A stretch of 26,298 bases of DNA from the NCBI GenBank assembly GCA_014380255.1, contig JACMKG010000076.1, positions 1 to 26,298 of the forward strand, read 5' to 3'. The notes under the pieces are model-generated. The model ran no database searches and was not told the origin of the DNA. It worked only from the letters and a program-made list of their open reading frames with translations. The position numbers and the translations under genes were made by a program. Position 1 is the first letter of the stretch, and every line of letters starts with the position of its first letter. This stretch comes from Prolixibacteraceae bacterium. Its GTDB lineage: Bacteria; Bacteroidota; Bacteroidia; Bacteroidales; Prolixibacteraceae. Below, piece by piece: positions 1 to 8,980 of this stretch.

Positions 1-294
1 AACCTGGACAGGGAGGCAGAAGATTTTGAATTATCGGTATATTCTGCCGGATTATCTGAACCTTTCAGGCTGGTACGTCAGTATAAGAAGAATGTGGACA
101 AGGAGATTGAAGTATTGCTTGCAAACGGGCAAAAGCTGAACGGACTGCTGATTGGTGTTACAGACCAGACTATTGATCTGGAGGTAACCACCAAAGAAAA
201 GCCGGAAGGATCGAAAAAGAAGGAACTGGTAACAAGGGTCCATCATTTGGGGTATTCTGAAATAAAAGAAGCAAAAAAAATATTAAAATTTTAA
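1..294 (+). CDS. rimP: Ribosome maturation factor RimP, C-terminal part (5' end outside window)
   Basis: The reading frame is open from the first base and ends in TAA at 292-294, giving the last 97 residues of RimP. RimP helps assemble the 30S ribosomal subunit in the cytoplasm. The visible sequence contains the family's block around 'EDFELSVYSAGLSEPF' followed by a stretch like 'VLLANGQKLNGLLIG', which belongs to the C-terminal SH3-like domain. The GTG at 94 is internal to this frame and is not a credible start. The identification is supported by position: nusA begins 13 bases later and infB follows, the standard rimP-nusA-infB order. The N-terminal domain lies upstream of the window. Confidence 0.9.
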   Translation, partial: NLDREAEDFELSVYSAGLSEPFRLVRQYKKNVDKEIEVLLANGQKLNGLLIGVTDQTIDLEVTTKEKPEGSKKKELVTRVHHLGYSEIKEAKKILKF

Positions 295-307
295 AATCGG
301 GAAGAAG

Positions 308-1543
308 ATGGAGACTCTTAATCTTATCGACACCTTTGCTGAATTTAAGGAACTAAAAAGCATAGACCGCGCTACGATGATGAGCGTGCTTGAAGATGTA
401 TTCAAGAATGTTCTGCAAAAAACCTACGGGACGGATGAAAATTTCGATGTGATTATCAACATTGACAAAGGTGACTTTGAGATATGGCGCAACAGGGAAG
501 TAGTAGCTGACGAGGATTTTGAAGATCCCAACCGTCAGATTACCTTGAAAGAGGCCAAGAAGATCGATGCAGATTATGAAATCGGGGAAGAAGTAACCGA
601 TGAGGTGAAACTTGCACAGTTTGGTCGCCGGGCGATTCTGAACCTGCGTCAGAATCTGGCCAGCAGGATCATGGAACTGGAAAAAGACCAGATCTTCTCG
701 AAATATAAAAACAAAATCGGGGACATTGTAACCGGTGAGGTATACCAGGTATGGAAAAAGGAAATACTGATTCTGGATGACGAGGGCAATGAATTGATTC
801 TTCCACGCACTGAGCAGATCCCTTCTGATTATTTCAGAAAAGGAGATAGCTTAAGGGCTGTGGTTTACAAAGTGGAATTGCGGAACAACAACCCGTTGAT
901 CATTCTCTCGCGTACCTCTTCCGTATTTCTGGAACGATTGTTTGAACTGGAAGTACCTGAGATTTTCGATGGCCTGATAACCATCAAGAAAATTGTAAGG
1001 GTACCAGGCGAGCGGGCCAAGGTGGCTGTTGAATCGTATGACGAGCGCATTGACCCGGTGGGAGCCTGCGTAGGAATGAAAGGATCGCGTATTCACGGCA
1101 TCGTGCGTGAGTTGCGCAACGAAAATATTGATGTGATTAACTTCTCGGCCAATACACAGTTGTTTATTCAACGGGCCTTGAATCCGGCCAAGGTGTCATC
1201 CATCAAGTTGCACGAAGATACCAAAAGGGCAGATGTTTATCTGAAGCCTGACGAGGTGTCGATGGCCATTGGAAAGGGAGGATTAAACATCCGCCTTGCC
1301 AGTCAGCTTACAGGTTACGAAATCGATGTGTACCGTGAGGTGGCACCCGATGATGAGGATGTGAACCTGGATGAATTTGCGGATGAAATTGAAAGTTGGG
1401 TAATTGATCAATTGAAATCAATTGGCTGTGATACGGCTAAAAACGTATTGAGCCTTACCAGATCGGAACTGATAAAGAGAACTGACCTCGAGGATGAAAC
1501 CATCGATGAGGTTCTTAGAATTCTTAGAAATGAATTTGAATAA
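308..1543 (+). CDS. nusA: Transcription termination/antitermination factor NusA
   Basis: A 411-residue NusA, an RNA polymerase-binding elongation factor that modulates pausing, intrinsic termination and antitermination. In order it shows the N-terminal polymerase-binding domain (about residues 1-125), an S1 RNA-binding domain (about 130-200, 'GDIVTGEVYQVWKKEILI'), and two KH domains, with 'GACVGMKGSRIHGIVREL' in the first and 'MAIGKGGLNIRLASQLTG' in the second. The C-terminus ends in one short helix-hairpin-helix-like segment (about 365-411). The two acidic repeats of the longer E. coli protein are absent, which is usual for this phylum. The ATG at 308 follows a purine-rich GGGAAGAAG. It lies 13 bases after rimP, so the two are surely co-transcribed. 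Confidence 0.96.
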   Translation: METLNLIDTFAEFKELKSIDRATMMSVLEDVFKNVLQKTYGTDENFDVIINIDKGDFEIWRNREVVADEDFEDPNRQITLKEAKKIDADYEIGEEVTDEVKLAQFGRRAILNLRQNLASRIMELEKDQIFSKYKNKIGDIVTGEVYQVWKKEILILDDEGNELILPRTEQIPSDYFRKGDSLRAVVYKVELRNNNPLIILSRTSSVFLERLFELEVPEIFDGLITIKKIVRVPGERAKVAVESYDERIDPVGACVGMKGSRIHGIVRELRNENIDVINFSANTQLFIQRALNPAKVSSIKLHEDTKRADVYLKPDEVSMAIGKGGLNIRLASQLTGYEIDVYREVAPDDEDVNLDEFADEIESWVIDQLKSIGCDTAKNVLSLTRSELIKRTDLEDETIDEVLRILRNEFE

Positions 1544-1662
1544 ATTTGATAGTTTATTCATATTATTGCATGAAAATTAGGGCATTTAAAATTTTGAATG
1601 TAGAAATGCATCATCGTTAATTCCTTAAAAATGTTTTTGAGGTTTATTTAACTGAGGGGTTT

Positions 1663-4600
1663 ATGGTTATAGGTAGTATTAAACGACTAAGTAAAGTAGC
1701 ACGGGATTTTAATGTAGGGATTTCAACCATCGTTGAATTCCTGCACAAGAAGGGATTTGCAATCGACACAGATCCGAACAACAAGATTACAGACGATGCT
1801 TACCATCTTCTTGAGAAAGAATACAAGGGTGACGTGAATCTGAAAAAAGAGTCAGAAAAGATCAACCTGAAAATTCACAGGGGATCCAAAGAATCTGTTT
1901 CACTGGACGATGTAAAGGAAACTGGTCGTCGGGTGGATGAGGATGATTTTGTCGATGACGAAGTGATTATCAAAGGAAATACTTCCCGGAAAGTTGAACC
2001 TCCTCAGCATCATGAGCCCAAAGCTCCCAAACATGAGCATAAGGAAGAGACTTTTACCATCAGCAGGCCTGAAATGGAACCGCTGAAGGTGATTGGTACC
2101 ATTGATCTGGAGAACCTGAATGCCCCGAAGAAAAAAGAAGAACCGGCAGCGGCTCCTAAGGAAACCCCACCTGTGGCCCCTGTAGCTCAAAAACGTGCGG
2201 AAGAGCCAAAACCGGTAGTTCCACCGGCACCGGTAACTCCACCGGTAGCTGTCACTCCACCGGTAGCTGTCACTCCACCAGCTCCCAAGGCTGAGGAAGT
2301 AAAGGTCGAACAACCCAAGGAAGAAGTGAAGGAAAAAGCACCTCAGCAACCACCCCAGGCCGTCATTGTGCCTGAAAGGAAAGAGGAAAAGATACAGCCA
2401 CAGGAAGTGGTCGTGGAAGACACCCGTACTGAATCGGAAGTGATTACCACCAATGTTCCCAAGGTTGAGGAAGTAAAGGTTGTTGGAAGAATTGACCTTG
2501 ATCTGCTGAACCAAAAGACCAGACCTGCCAAGAAAAGCAAAAAGCAGAAAGAAGAAGAACGTAAAGACCGTGACCGTGTGCGCCGCGATGTTCAGAAACC
2601 TGCCGAGCGGGAAGTTACAAGCAGTGCTCCGGAAGAAAGTACCGAGCCGGCAAGGACTCCTCCAACGGTTATCAAGGCCAGGGCAGAAAGGCTTTCCGGG
2701 CCAACGGTGGTTGGCAAAATTGATATCCCGACTGACAGGAGGCCACCGATGTCTGAATCTGCTCAGCAACAGGCCAGGAACAAGAAGAAAAGAAAACGCA
2801 TTACCAAGGATATGCCTGGTCAGCCAGGGGCTGCACCGCAGCAACAACGGGTTACCATGGGCGAAAAGCCTGCAGTGCCGGGCGAAAGACGTAAACTGGT
2901 TGTCACCAAAAATATTGGTGGAAGTGCTCCTTCTGCGTCGCATGATAAGAATAAACTGAAGAAACGTCCGCTGCTGAAAAAGGAAGTCAGTGAAGAGGAT
3001 GTTCAGAAACAAATAAAAGATACCCTTGCCCGACTCACTACCAAAGGGACCAAGTCGAAGGGATCGAAGTACCGCAAAGACAAGCGTCAATTGGTCAGCG
3101 ATAAAGCTGCTGCCCAGATGGAACGCGATGCCGCCGACCAAAACATCCTGAAGGTTACCGAATTCGTGTCGGTCAATGAACTGGCCACGATGATGGATGT
3201 ACCGGTAACTGCGGTTATTTCAACCTGTATGAGCCTTGGCCTTTTCGTATCAATCAACCAGCGTCTGGATGCCGAGACCATGGCCATTGTGGCCGATGAG
3301 TTCGGTTACAAGGTAGAATTCGTAAGTGCCGAAATACAGGTAGCCATCGAAGAAGAACCTGATACGGCTGAACAGTTGTTGCCACGCGCACCGGTTGTGA
3401 CTGTGATGGGACACGTTGACCACGGTAAAACTTCGTTGCTTGACCATATCCGCAGTACCAACGTGATTGCCGGTGAGGCCGGGGGAATTACCCAGCACAT
3501 CGGGGCTTACCACGTGAAACTGAAAAACGGACGTGAAATAACCTTCCTCGATACCCCTGGTCACGAGGCGTTTACCGCCATGCGTGCCCGTGGAGCACAG
3601 GTAACGGATATCGCCATTATTATCATTGCTGCTGACGATGCGATCATGCCTCAGTCAATAGAGGCTATTAACCATGCTTCAGCGGCAGGCGTTCCGATCA
3701 TTTTTGCCATTAACAAGATTGACAAGGCAGGCGCAAATCCTGAAAAGATAAAAGAACAGTTGGCCGGTATGAACTACCTGGTGGAAGACTGGGGCGGTAA
3801 ATACCAAAGCCAGGATATTTCAGCCAAGTCGGGTCTGAACGTTGATCTGTTGTGTGAAAAGATATTACTGGAAGCCGAAATGCTCGAGCTGAAAGGGAAT
3901 CCAAATAAAAGAGCCTCGGGAACAGTGATCGAATCAACCCTTGATAAGGGTCGTGGGTATGTATGTACTATCCTGGTTCAAAACGGAACCCTGCGCGTGG
4001 GCGATGTGATCCTGGCAGGTCAGTATTACGGTCACGTGAAGGCCATGTTCAATGAGCGTAACCAACGAGTGGACTCGGTAGGTCCTGCCGAGCCGGTAAT
4101 CGTCCTTGGATTGGACGGCGCACCTCAGGCAGGTGATAAGTTCAACGGAATGGACAGCGAGCGTGAAGCACGTAACATTGCCAACAAGCGCGAACAGCTG
4201 GCACGTGAACAAGGCCTGCGTACAACCAAACATATTACGCTGGATGAAATCGGACGTCGTATCGCCATTGGAAACTTCCAGGAACTGAACCTGATTGTCA
4301 AGGGTGACGTGGACGGATCAATCGAAGCATTGTCAGATTCTTTGATCAAGCTTTCTACTCAGGAAATCCAGGTGAATGTGATCCACAAAGCCGTGGGTGC
4401 CATCTCTGAATCGGATATCATGCTGGCCACCGCTTCCAATGCCATTATCGTGGGATTCCAGGTAAGGCCGTCGGTAAGCGCGCGTAAGATTGCTGAAAAA
4501 GAGCAGATCGACATTCGCCTGTATTCAATCATCTACGATGCCATCAATGAAATAAAGGCCGCCATGGAAGGTATGCTTTCTCCTGAAATAAAGGAAGAGA

Positions 4601-4890
4601 TCACCGGAACGGCCGAAGTGATGGAAGCCTTCGATATTACCAAGGTGGGAACAATCGCCGGTTGTATTGTCCGCGACGGAAGGATTTTCAGGAAAGACAA
4701 GATCCGCGTGATCCGCGACGGTATTGTAATATATACCGGAACGCTAGGATCGCTCAAACGATTCAAAGACGATGTGAAGGAAGTGAACAAGGGTTATGAA
4801 TGCGGTTTGAACATTGACAATTACAACAATGTCAAAGCCGGTGACTTTATCGAAGCCTTTACTTTAACAGAGGTTGCCAAAACATTATAA
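1663..4890 (+). CDS. infB: Translation initiation factor IF-2
   Basis: A 1075-residue IF-2, the GTPase that places initiator tRNA on the 30S subunit and promotes subunit joining. The N-terminus (about 1-55, '[19 protein letters not shown]') is an IF2_N module. A long charged, Pro/Lys/Glu-rich linker runs to about residue 470 and a second IF2_N-like segment lies at about 490-545. The G domain begins with the G1 motif GHVDHGKT at 583-590, followed by DTPGHEAF (G3) and NKIDKAG (G4), then domains II, III and C2. The ATG at 1663 follows GAGGGG. It is longer than E. coli IF-2 (890 residues) because of the linker, as in other Bacteroidota. The linker holds a short tandem repeat. A 119-base spacer separates it from nusA. 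Confidence 0.97.
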   Translation: MVIGSIKRLSKVARDFNVGISTIVEFLHKKGFAIDTDPNNKITDDAYHLLEKEYKGDVNLKKESEKINLKIHRGSKESVSLDDVKETGRRVDEDDFVDDEVIIKGNTSRKVEPPQHHEPKAPKHEHKEETFTISRPEMEPLKVIGTIDLENLNAPKKKEEPAAAPKETPPVAPVAQKRAEEPKPVVPPAPVTPPVAVTPPVAVTPPAPKAEEVKVEQPKEEVKEKAPQQPPQAVIVPERKEEKIQPQEVVVEDTRTESEVITTNVPKVEEVKVVGRIDLDLLNQKTRPAKKSKKQKEEERKDRDRVRRDVQKPAEREVTSSAPEESTEPARTPPTVIKARAERLSGPTVVGKIDIPTDRRPPMSESAQQQARNKKKRKRITKDMPGQPGAAPQQQRVTMGEKPAVPGERRKLVVTKNIGGSAPSASHDKNKLKKRPLLKKEVSEEDVQKQIKDTLARLTTKGTKSKGSKYRKDKRQLVSDKAAAQMERDAADQNILKVTEFVSVNELATMMDVPVTAVISTCMSLGLFVSINQRLDAETMAIVADEFGYKVEFVSAEIQVAIEEEPDTAEQLLPRAPVVTVMGHVDHGKTSLLDHIRSTNVIAGEAGGITQHIGAYHVKLKNGREITFLDTPGHEAFTAMRARGAQVTDIAIIIIAADDAIMPQSIEAINHASAAGVPIIFAINKIDKAGANPEKIKEQLAGMNYLVEDWGGKYQSQDISAKSGLNVDLLCEKILLEAEMLELKGNPNKRASGTVIESTLDKGRGYVCTILVQNGTLRVGDVILAGQYYGHVKAMFNERNQRVDSVGPAEPVIVLGLDGAPQAGDKFNGMDSEREARNIANKREQLAREQGLRTTKHITLDEIGRRIAIGNFQELNLIVKGDVDGSIEALSDSLIKLSTQEIQVNVIHKAVGAISESDIMLATASNAIIVGFQVRPSVSARKIAEKEQIDIRLYSIIYDAINEIKAAMEGMLSPEIKEEITGTAEVMEAFDITKVGTIAGCIVRDGRIFRKDKIRVIRDGIVIYTGTLGSLKRFKDDVKEVNKGYECGLNIDNYNNVKAGDFIEAFTLTEVAKTL
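2221..2274 (+). repeat. 18-bp in-frame tandem repeat in the infB linker
   Basis: Two perfect copies of CCACCGGTAGCTGTCACT lie at 2239-2256 and 2257-2274, preceded by a diverged copy at 2221-2238. Each unit encodes six residues (PPVAVT), so copy-number change would keep the reading frame. The repeat lies in the disordered Pro-rich linker of IF-2, where length variation is likely tolerated. Confidence 0.85.
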
Positions 4891-4918
4891 TTCAACAACC
4901 AAATTTTCTCATAATTCA

Positions 4919-4953
4919 AAAAGCCTGCTTTTCCAAAAGCAGGCTTTTTTTTG
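4919..4953 (+). terminator. Intrinsic terminator of the rimP-nusA-infB operon
   Basis: Perfect 12-bp inverted repeat: AAGCCTGCTTTT at 4921-4932 and AAAAGCAGGCTT at 4935-4946, followed by an uninterrupted T run to 4952. It starts 30 bases after the infB stop codon, so it ends that operon. Confidence 0.92.
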
Positions 4954-5289
4954 TTCATACCTAACACAGGCCGTTTGAATGGATTGGAAGGGCTGGAGTA
5001 TGCATGAATTTTTACGTCCCTGTACATCATTCAATAAAGCAGGTTTTTGATTTGTTAGGACTGAATGGATTTCAGCCCTTGAAGAGTCTTTGCCAGGTTA
5101 TTATCATCTGTAACCCATTCGTAACTCATGCCCATAAAGCAATCCCTGTCTATTGGGGAAATGTTATTTAAAAATTAGCATATAGTTGTTTGGGGGTGCT
5201 TGAGTAAAATATATACAAAAATAAAATAAAGGCCTGTTATTAATATACCTTCAAATAAAAAAAGATAAAAACAGATCATATTACCCCTA
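4954..5289. other. Intergenic region between infB terminator and amt
   Basis: About 335 bases without a credible gene. It is AT-rich, especially from 5160 on. I see no RNA gene, repeat or further terminator here. Its right end runs into the putative amt promoter. Confidence 0.6.
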
Positions 5290-5326
5290 TTTGGAAGTGG
5301 GTGTTATAAATAAAATACTATTTTTG
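5290..5326 (+). promoter_or_regulatory. Putative Bacteroidota-type promoter of amt
   Basis: TATTTTTG at 5319-5326 fits the -7 consensus TAnnTTTG of the primary sigma factor in Bacteroidota. A TTTG lies at 5290-5293, but the spacing of 25 bases is longer than the usual 19-21, so the -33 assignment is weak. If real, transcription would start near 5332, which leaves a leader of about 25 bases before the ATG at 5357 and excludes the upstream TTG start at 5291. Confidence 0.45.
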
Positions 5327-5356
5327 CCCCACTTAAAAATTATAAAACCCCCTTGT

Positions 5357-6595
5357 ATGTTTGATGTAGGATTGACCACGTTTATGATTCTGGCCACAAG
5401 TCTGGTAATGCTGATGACTCCAGGTCTGGCTTTCTTTTATGGTGGATTGGGAAGTAAAAAACACATCCTGAGTATCATGATTCAAAGCTTTGTATCCCTT
5501 GGACTGACAACTGTTCTTTGGTTCTTTTTTGGCTATTCCCTCTGTTTTAGCGGCAATATAAAAGAAGGAACCGACTTTTTTGGAATTATCGGAAACCTTG
5601 ATAAAGCTTTCTTCCGTGGAATTACCCCAAAAAGTGTCTTTTCACCGGAAAAGAATTTTCCCGAATATATTTTTATTGCCTATCAGATGATGTTCGCTAT
5701 CATCACCCCGGCATTGATTACCGGGGCATTTATTAACCGGATTTCCTTTAAAGGCTATTTCTGGTTCCTGATCTTCTGGCAGATCTTTGTCTATTATCCT
5801 TTTGTTCATATGGTATGGGGTGGCGGATTGCTTGCCCTGTGGGGGGTTCTCGACTTTGCCGGAGGTATCGTGGTTCATGCCACTGCAGGCTTTGCTGCTT
5901 TGGCTTCCGTTTATTTTGTAGGTGCACGCAAAGAGAAAAAACATACGCCCAATAATATTCCACTGGTTGCCGTGGGCACAGCCCTTTTATGGTTTGGCTG
6001 GTATGGCTTTAATGCAGGCAGTGAGCTGGCTGTTAACGAGATAACCGTGGCTGCATTCCTGAATACGGATATTGCCGCATCCTTTGCTGCTGTCACGTGG
6101 CTGATCATTGAATGGAATACGGCCAAAAAGAAGCCTACTTTCATTGGCTTGATGACTGGTGCTGTGGCAGGTCTTGCTACCATTACCCCGGCTGCCGGAT
6201 ATGTTACCATCCAATCGGCTGCCCTTATCGGAATAATAGCTGGGTGCGGGTGTTACCTTGCTGTGAAGTTCAAGGAGAAAAAGGGATGGGATGATGCCCT
6301 TGATGTATGGGGTGTTCATGGTATGGGAGGAGTAATTGGAACGGTCTGTGTTGGTCTGTTTGCAACGACTACCATTAATCCCGGGGCTTCTGACGGGATC
6401 TTTTATGGAGGAAGCGCATGGTTTTTGCTCAAACAGATAGCAGCCATCCTGGTGGCGGTTATTTACAGCTTTTTCTTTACTTTATTTCTTCTGAAAGCAA
6501 TCAACTGGCTGGTAGCTGTAAAAGCATCGCCAAGCGAGCAGAAAGAAGGACTGGATATCAGTTACCACGGCGAAATAGCCAGAGATATCAACTAA
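5357..6595 (+). CDS. amt: Ammonium transporter (Amt/MEP/Rh family)
   Basis: A 412-residue inner-membrane ammonium channel. The family signatures are clear: an N-terminal membrane helix with 'MTPGLAFFYGGLGSKK' (about 20-35), 'HMVWGGGLLALWGVLDFAGG' (151-170) with the conserved Asp at 166 that helps recruit ammonium, and the twin pore histidines at 174 (in VVHATAG) and 321 (in WGVHGMGG). Hydrophobic segments occur throughout, consistent with about 11 helices. The frame extends upstream to a TTG at 5291, but that lies within the putative promoter, so I chose the ATG at 5357. There is no clear Shine-Dalgarno, which is common in this phylum. No glnK-type P-II gene is adjacent, unlike the frequent amt-glnK pairing. 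Confidence 0.93.
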   Translation: MFDVGLTTFMILATSLVMLMTPGLAFFYGGLGSKKHILSIMIQSFVSLGLTTVLWFFFGYSLCFSGNIKEGTDFFGIIGNLDKAFFRGITPKSVFSPEKNFPEYIFIAYQMMFAIITPALITGAFINRISFKGYFWFLIFWQIFVYYPFVHMVWGGGLLALWGVLDFAGGIVVHATAGFAALASVYFVGARKEKKHTPNNIPLVAVGTALLWFGWYGFNAGSELAVNEITVAAFLNTDIAASFAAVTWLIIEWNTAKKKPTFIGLMTGAVAGLATITPAAGYVTIQSAALIGIIAGCGCYLAVKFKEKKGWDDALDVWGVHGMGGVIGTVCVGLFATTTINPGASDGIFYGGSAWFLLKQIAAILVAVIYSFFFTLFLLKAINWLVAVKASPSEQKEGLDISYHGEIARDIN

Positions 6596-6600
6596 TAATA

Positions 6601-6635
6601 AAAAAGCCCTGCAAGATTTAACTTCAGGGCTTTTT
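6601..6635. terminator. Bidirectional intrinsic terminator between amt and gcvH
   Basis: AAAAAGCCCTG (6601-6611) pairs with CAGGGCTTTTT (6625-6635) around a 13-base loop. There is a T run after the stem on the + strand and, because the left arm starts with A residues, a T run on the - strand too. It lies 5 bases after the amt stop and 3 bases beyond the gcvH stop, so it can serve both convergent genes. Confidence 0.88.
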
Positions 6636-6638
6636 TAG

Positions 6639-7019
6639 TTATGCTTCAAGCATGGCCTGATACTGTTCGGCGCTTAGCAGTTCATCCAGTTCCTGTGGAT
6701 TGTCAAGTGAAATCTTAATGAGCCATCCCTGGCCATAAGCATCCTTGTTTACCAATTCAGGTGCACTTTCGAGTGCTGTATTTACTTCCAGTACTTTTCC
6801 GCTGACGGGCATAAACAAATCTGAAACAGTTTTCACCGCTTCAATGGTTCCAAAAGTTTCACCTTTTGCAAGTGTTTCCCCTTCGGTTTCAATCTCAACA
6901 AATACAATGTCGCCCAGCTCGCCCTGAGCAAAAGCGGTAATTCCAACAACAGCTTGGTCACCTTCGATACGTATCCATTCATGTTCGTTGGTGTACTTCA
7001 AATTTTGAGGCAGATTCAT
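6639..7019 (-). CDS. gcvH: Glycine cleavage system H protein
   Basis: A 126-residue lipoyl carrier of the glycine cleavage system. It shuttles the methylamine group from the P protein to the T protein and is reoxidised by the L protein, in the cytoplasm. The lipoyl-attachment Lys is residue 63 in '[18 protein letters not shown]'. The N-terminus '[20 protein letters not shown]' and the segment '[14 protein letters not shown]' are also typical, and the length is normal. It stands alone: gcvP and gcvT are not in this window. The ATG at 7019 is preceded by an AT-rich leader and a possible -7 motif. Confidence 0.96.
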   Translation of the reverse strand: MNLPQNLKYTNEHEWIRIEGDQAVVGITAFAQGELGDIVFVEIETEGETLAKGETFGTIEAVKTVSDLFMPVSGKVLEVNTALESAPELVNKDAYGQGWLIKISLDNPQELDELLSAEQYQAMLEA

Positions 7020-7049
7020 ATTCTATTTATTATTCGGTTTATCGTTAAT

Positions 7050-7076
7050 CAAAAGTAATACATTTTTTTAACCAAA
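7050..7076 (-). promoter_or_regulatory. Putative promoter of gcvH
   Basis: On the - strand, TACTTTTG (7050-7057) matches TAnnTTTG exactly, about 30 bases ahead of the gcvH ATG. A TTTG (7073-7076) lies 15 bases further upstream, shorter than the usual 19-21, so only the -7 element is reasonably supported. Confidence 0.4.
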
Positions 7077-7147
7077 CCTTTAACGAAAGTCAGTGTTATT
7101 AATATTCCCCTAAGTTTTATTAATTTGCCGCCAATTAAAGTGATTAT

Positions 7148-7570
7148 ATGTTCGACATACAGATTCAAAATATATCCGCTCTAAGGGATACAGCCAAACA
7201 ACTGCTGGACAGCTTCCCTGAAGAGAGGGTTTTTGCTTTTTACGGGGCCATGGGAGCGGGTAAAACAACCTTCATCAAGGCACTTTGCCGCGAACTGGGT
7301 TCACCGGATAATATCACCAGTCCTACCTTCGCCCTGATTAATGAATATGCAACATCCACGGGCAAGACAATCTATCATTTTGACTTTTATCGAATTAAAA
7401 AGATCGAAGAAGCGTATGATTTGGGATATGAAGATTATATTTACAGTGGAAATTATTGTTTTATCGAATGGCCTGAAATGATTGAGGCCTTGTTGCCCGA
7501 AGGAATTGTAGCGGTTCAAATCAATGAAACCGATGATGGAGGCCGCTTATTTAAGGCTTCCAAAATGTAA
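7148..7570 (+). CDS. tsaE: tRNA N6-threonylcarbamoyladenosine biosynthesis ATPase TsaE
   Basis: A 140-residue P-loop ATPase of the TsaE (YjeE) family, which works with TsaB and TsaD in making the t6A37 modification of ANN-decoding tRNAs in the cytoplasm. The Walker A motif GAMGAGKT is at 33-40, followed by 'TSPTFALINEY', HFDFYR (about 77-82) and FIEWPE (about 105-110), which are the family's hallmark blocks in the usual order and spacing. The length is typical. It is divergent from gcvH and is followed after 55 bases by the alanine-dehydrogenase-like gene on the same strand, a likely two-gene unit. Confidence 0.94.
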   Translation: MFDIQIQNISALRDTAKQLLDSFPEERVFAFYGAMGAGKTTFIKALCRELGSPDNITSPTFALINEYATSTGKTIYHFDFYRIKKIEEAYDLGYEDYIYSGNYCFIEWPEMIEALLPEGIVAVQINETDDGGRLFKASKM

Positions 7571-7625
7571 ATAAATTCCAGGTTCTGCGTATAATTTATA
7601 TTTATTTAGAACTGAAGCATAGGAC

Positions 7626-8843
7626 ATGACGAAAAAAGAAAAGCTCACGAAATCTCCTTCCAGATCAACTTTCTTGTTGCCCCAGGAAGAAATGCTTGAA
7701 GTTAGGCGAAAAGGTAAAAAAATCAGGATCGGAATCCCTTGCGATCGGGATAAAGTTGAGTTCAGGGTTCCGCTCACCCCCCAGGCTGTAGAATTGTTGG
7801 TGTCCTATGGTCATGAAATACTCATTGAAAAGGAAGCCGGGATGGCGGCCAGTTATTCAGACGAAGAATATATCAACGCCGGGGCCCTGGTGATGCAGGA
7901 CCGCAAAGAGATCTATAACTGTGATATCGTGCTGCGTATTTCCCCCTTTGATGAAACTGAAATTGGTTTGCTCAGAGGCCATCAGGCATTGATTTCCAAT
8001 TTGCAGATCAATGCCCATTGCCAGAATTCCATCTCCATGCTGATGCAAAAACGGATGATCAACATCGCCTATGAATACCTGGAAGATGAAGATGGAAACC
8101 AGCCCGTGGTTCAACTGATGAGCCAGATATCGGGCACCACTTCCATTATTCTGGCCAATGAATACATGAGCAAGTCGCACAACGGCAAAGGGGTACTGCT
8201 GGGAAGTGTAACGGGTATCTCGCCTGCTGAAGTAGTTATTCTGGGTTCGGGCACTGCGGCCGAATATGCTGCCCGGGTAGCCCTTGGATTAGGTGCCATG
8301 GTTAAAGTCTTTGATGATAATATCAATTCTCTGCGCCGTTTGGAGGAGAAACTGCAGCAGCGCATCTTCACCTCTGTCTTTTATCCCAAAGTGGTTAAAA
8401 AGGCCCTTAAATCAGCTGATGCGGTCCTTGGTGCCATGCCCGTAGGTACACCTCCTTCCTTTTATATTACCGAGGAGATGGTCAAGAAAATGAAGCTGGG
8501 ATCCGTGATCATTGATTTAAACGTTAGCCAGGGAGGCTGCTTTGAAACGTCACGCCCTACCGACCTGAATAACCCTACATTTATCGAGCACGGAGTGGTT
8601 CACTTTTGCGTACCGAATGTGCCTGCCATTGTATCCCGCACCGCTTCCATCGCTTTGAGCAATGTTCTGATACCTATCATTATTTCCATAGGTGAGATCG
8701 GAGGCATTGATAACTACATTAAAGATTCAAAAGGTTTCAGAAGGGGCGTTTATATCTACAACGGTATTCTGGTCAATTCAGCATTGGCCGAGCGGTTTAA
8801 TCTGCCTTATAAAGACCTGGATTTGCTGATGGCAGTTTATTAA
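7626..8843 (+). CDS. Alanine dehydrogenase-like protein with altered active site
   Basis: A 405-residue member of the alanine dehydrogenase / transhydrogenase alpha-subunit family. The N-terminal domain has IGIPCDRDKVEFRVPLTP (35-52) and the NAD-binding fold has GSGTAAEYAARVALGLG (207-223). A classical enzyme makes pyruvate and ammonium from alanine with NAD+. Compared with the Mycobacterium tuberculosis and Phormidium enzymes (aligned by eye from memory), Arg15 is kept (Arg47), but Lys75 corresponds to Ser106, His96 to Gln127 and catalytic Asp270 to Ser301 (in IIDLNVSQGGCFE). The family assignment is firm, but alanine dehydrogenase activity is doubtful. The protein also carries about 32 extra N-terminal residues before the conserved start of the fold. 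The ATG at 7626 follows AGGAC. It is probably co-transcribed with tsaE. Confidence 0.85.
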   Translation: MTKKEKLTKSPSRSTFLLPQEEMLEVRRKGKKIRIGIPCDRDKVEFRVPLTPQAVELLVSYGHEILIEKEAGMAASYSDEEYINAGALVMQDRKEIYNCDIVLRISPFDETEIGLLRGHQALISNLQINAHCQNSISMLMQKRMINIAYEYLEDEDGNQPVVQLMSQISGTTSIILANEYMSKSHNGKGVLLGSVTGISPAEVVILGSGTAAEYAARVALGLGAMVKVFDDNINSLRRLEEKLQQRIFTSVFYPKVVKKALKSADAVLGAMPVGTPPSFYITEEMVKKMKLGSVIIDLNVSQGGCFETSRPTDLNNPTFIEHGVVHFCVPNVPAIVSRTASIALSNVLIPIIISIGEIGGIDNYIKDSKGFRRGVYIYNGILVNSALAERFNLPYKDLDLLMAVY

Positions 8844-8980
8844 AGATGAGTTCTTATGAAGAAAAATGGATGGACTGAAGGATTGAAGGACTGATGCTCC
8901 TTTTTTACTTCCTTATTCTATGTGCTCTATGTGCCTATGTGTTTATTTTCTTATGTCGAAATAGCATTAAGAGATAGGTA
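8844..8980. other. Convergent spacer with degenerate short repeats
   Basis: A 137-base spacer between two converging genes. It holds low-complexity text: repeated GGAYTGAAGGA-like units near 8868-8892 and repeated CTATGTG units near 8928-8942. I see no clear terminator hairpin for either gene. Confidence 0.5.

Noticed and set aside
1900..3141. 413-codon open frame on the - strand
   Set aside because: It lies wholly antisense to the linker and start of the second half of infB. The translation is rich in Phe, Leu, Arg and Ser, as expected from the complement of Lys/Glu/Pro codons, and it shows no domain.
5291..5356. TTG-initiated N-terminal extension of Amt
   Set aside because: The extra 22 residues are not typical of the family and the TTG lies inside the presumed promoter; the ATG at 5357 begins directly at the first conserved helix.
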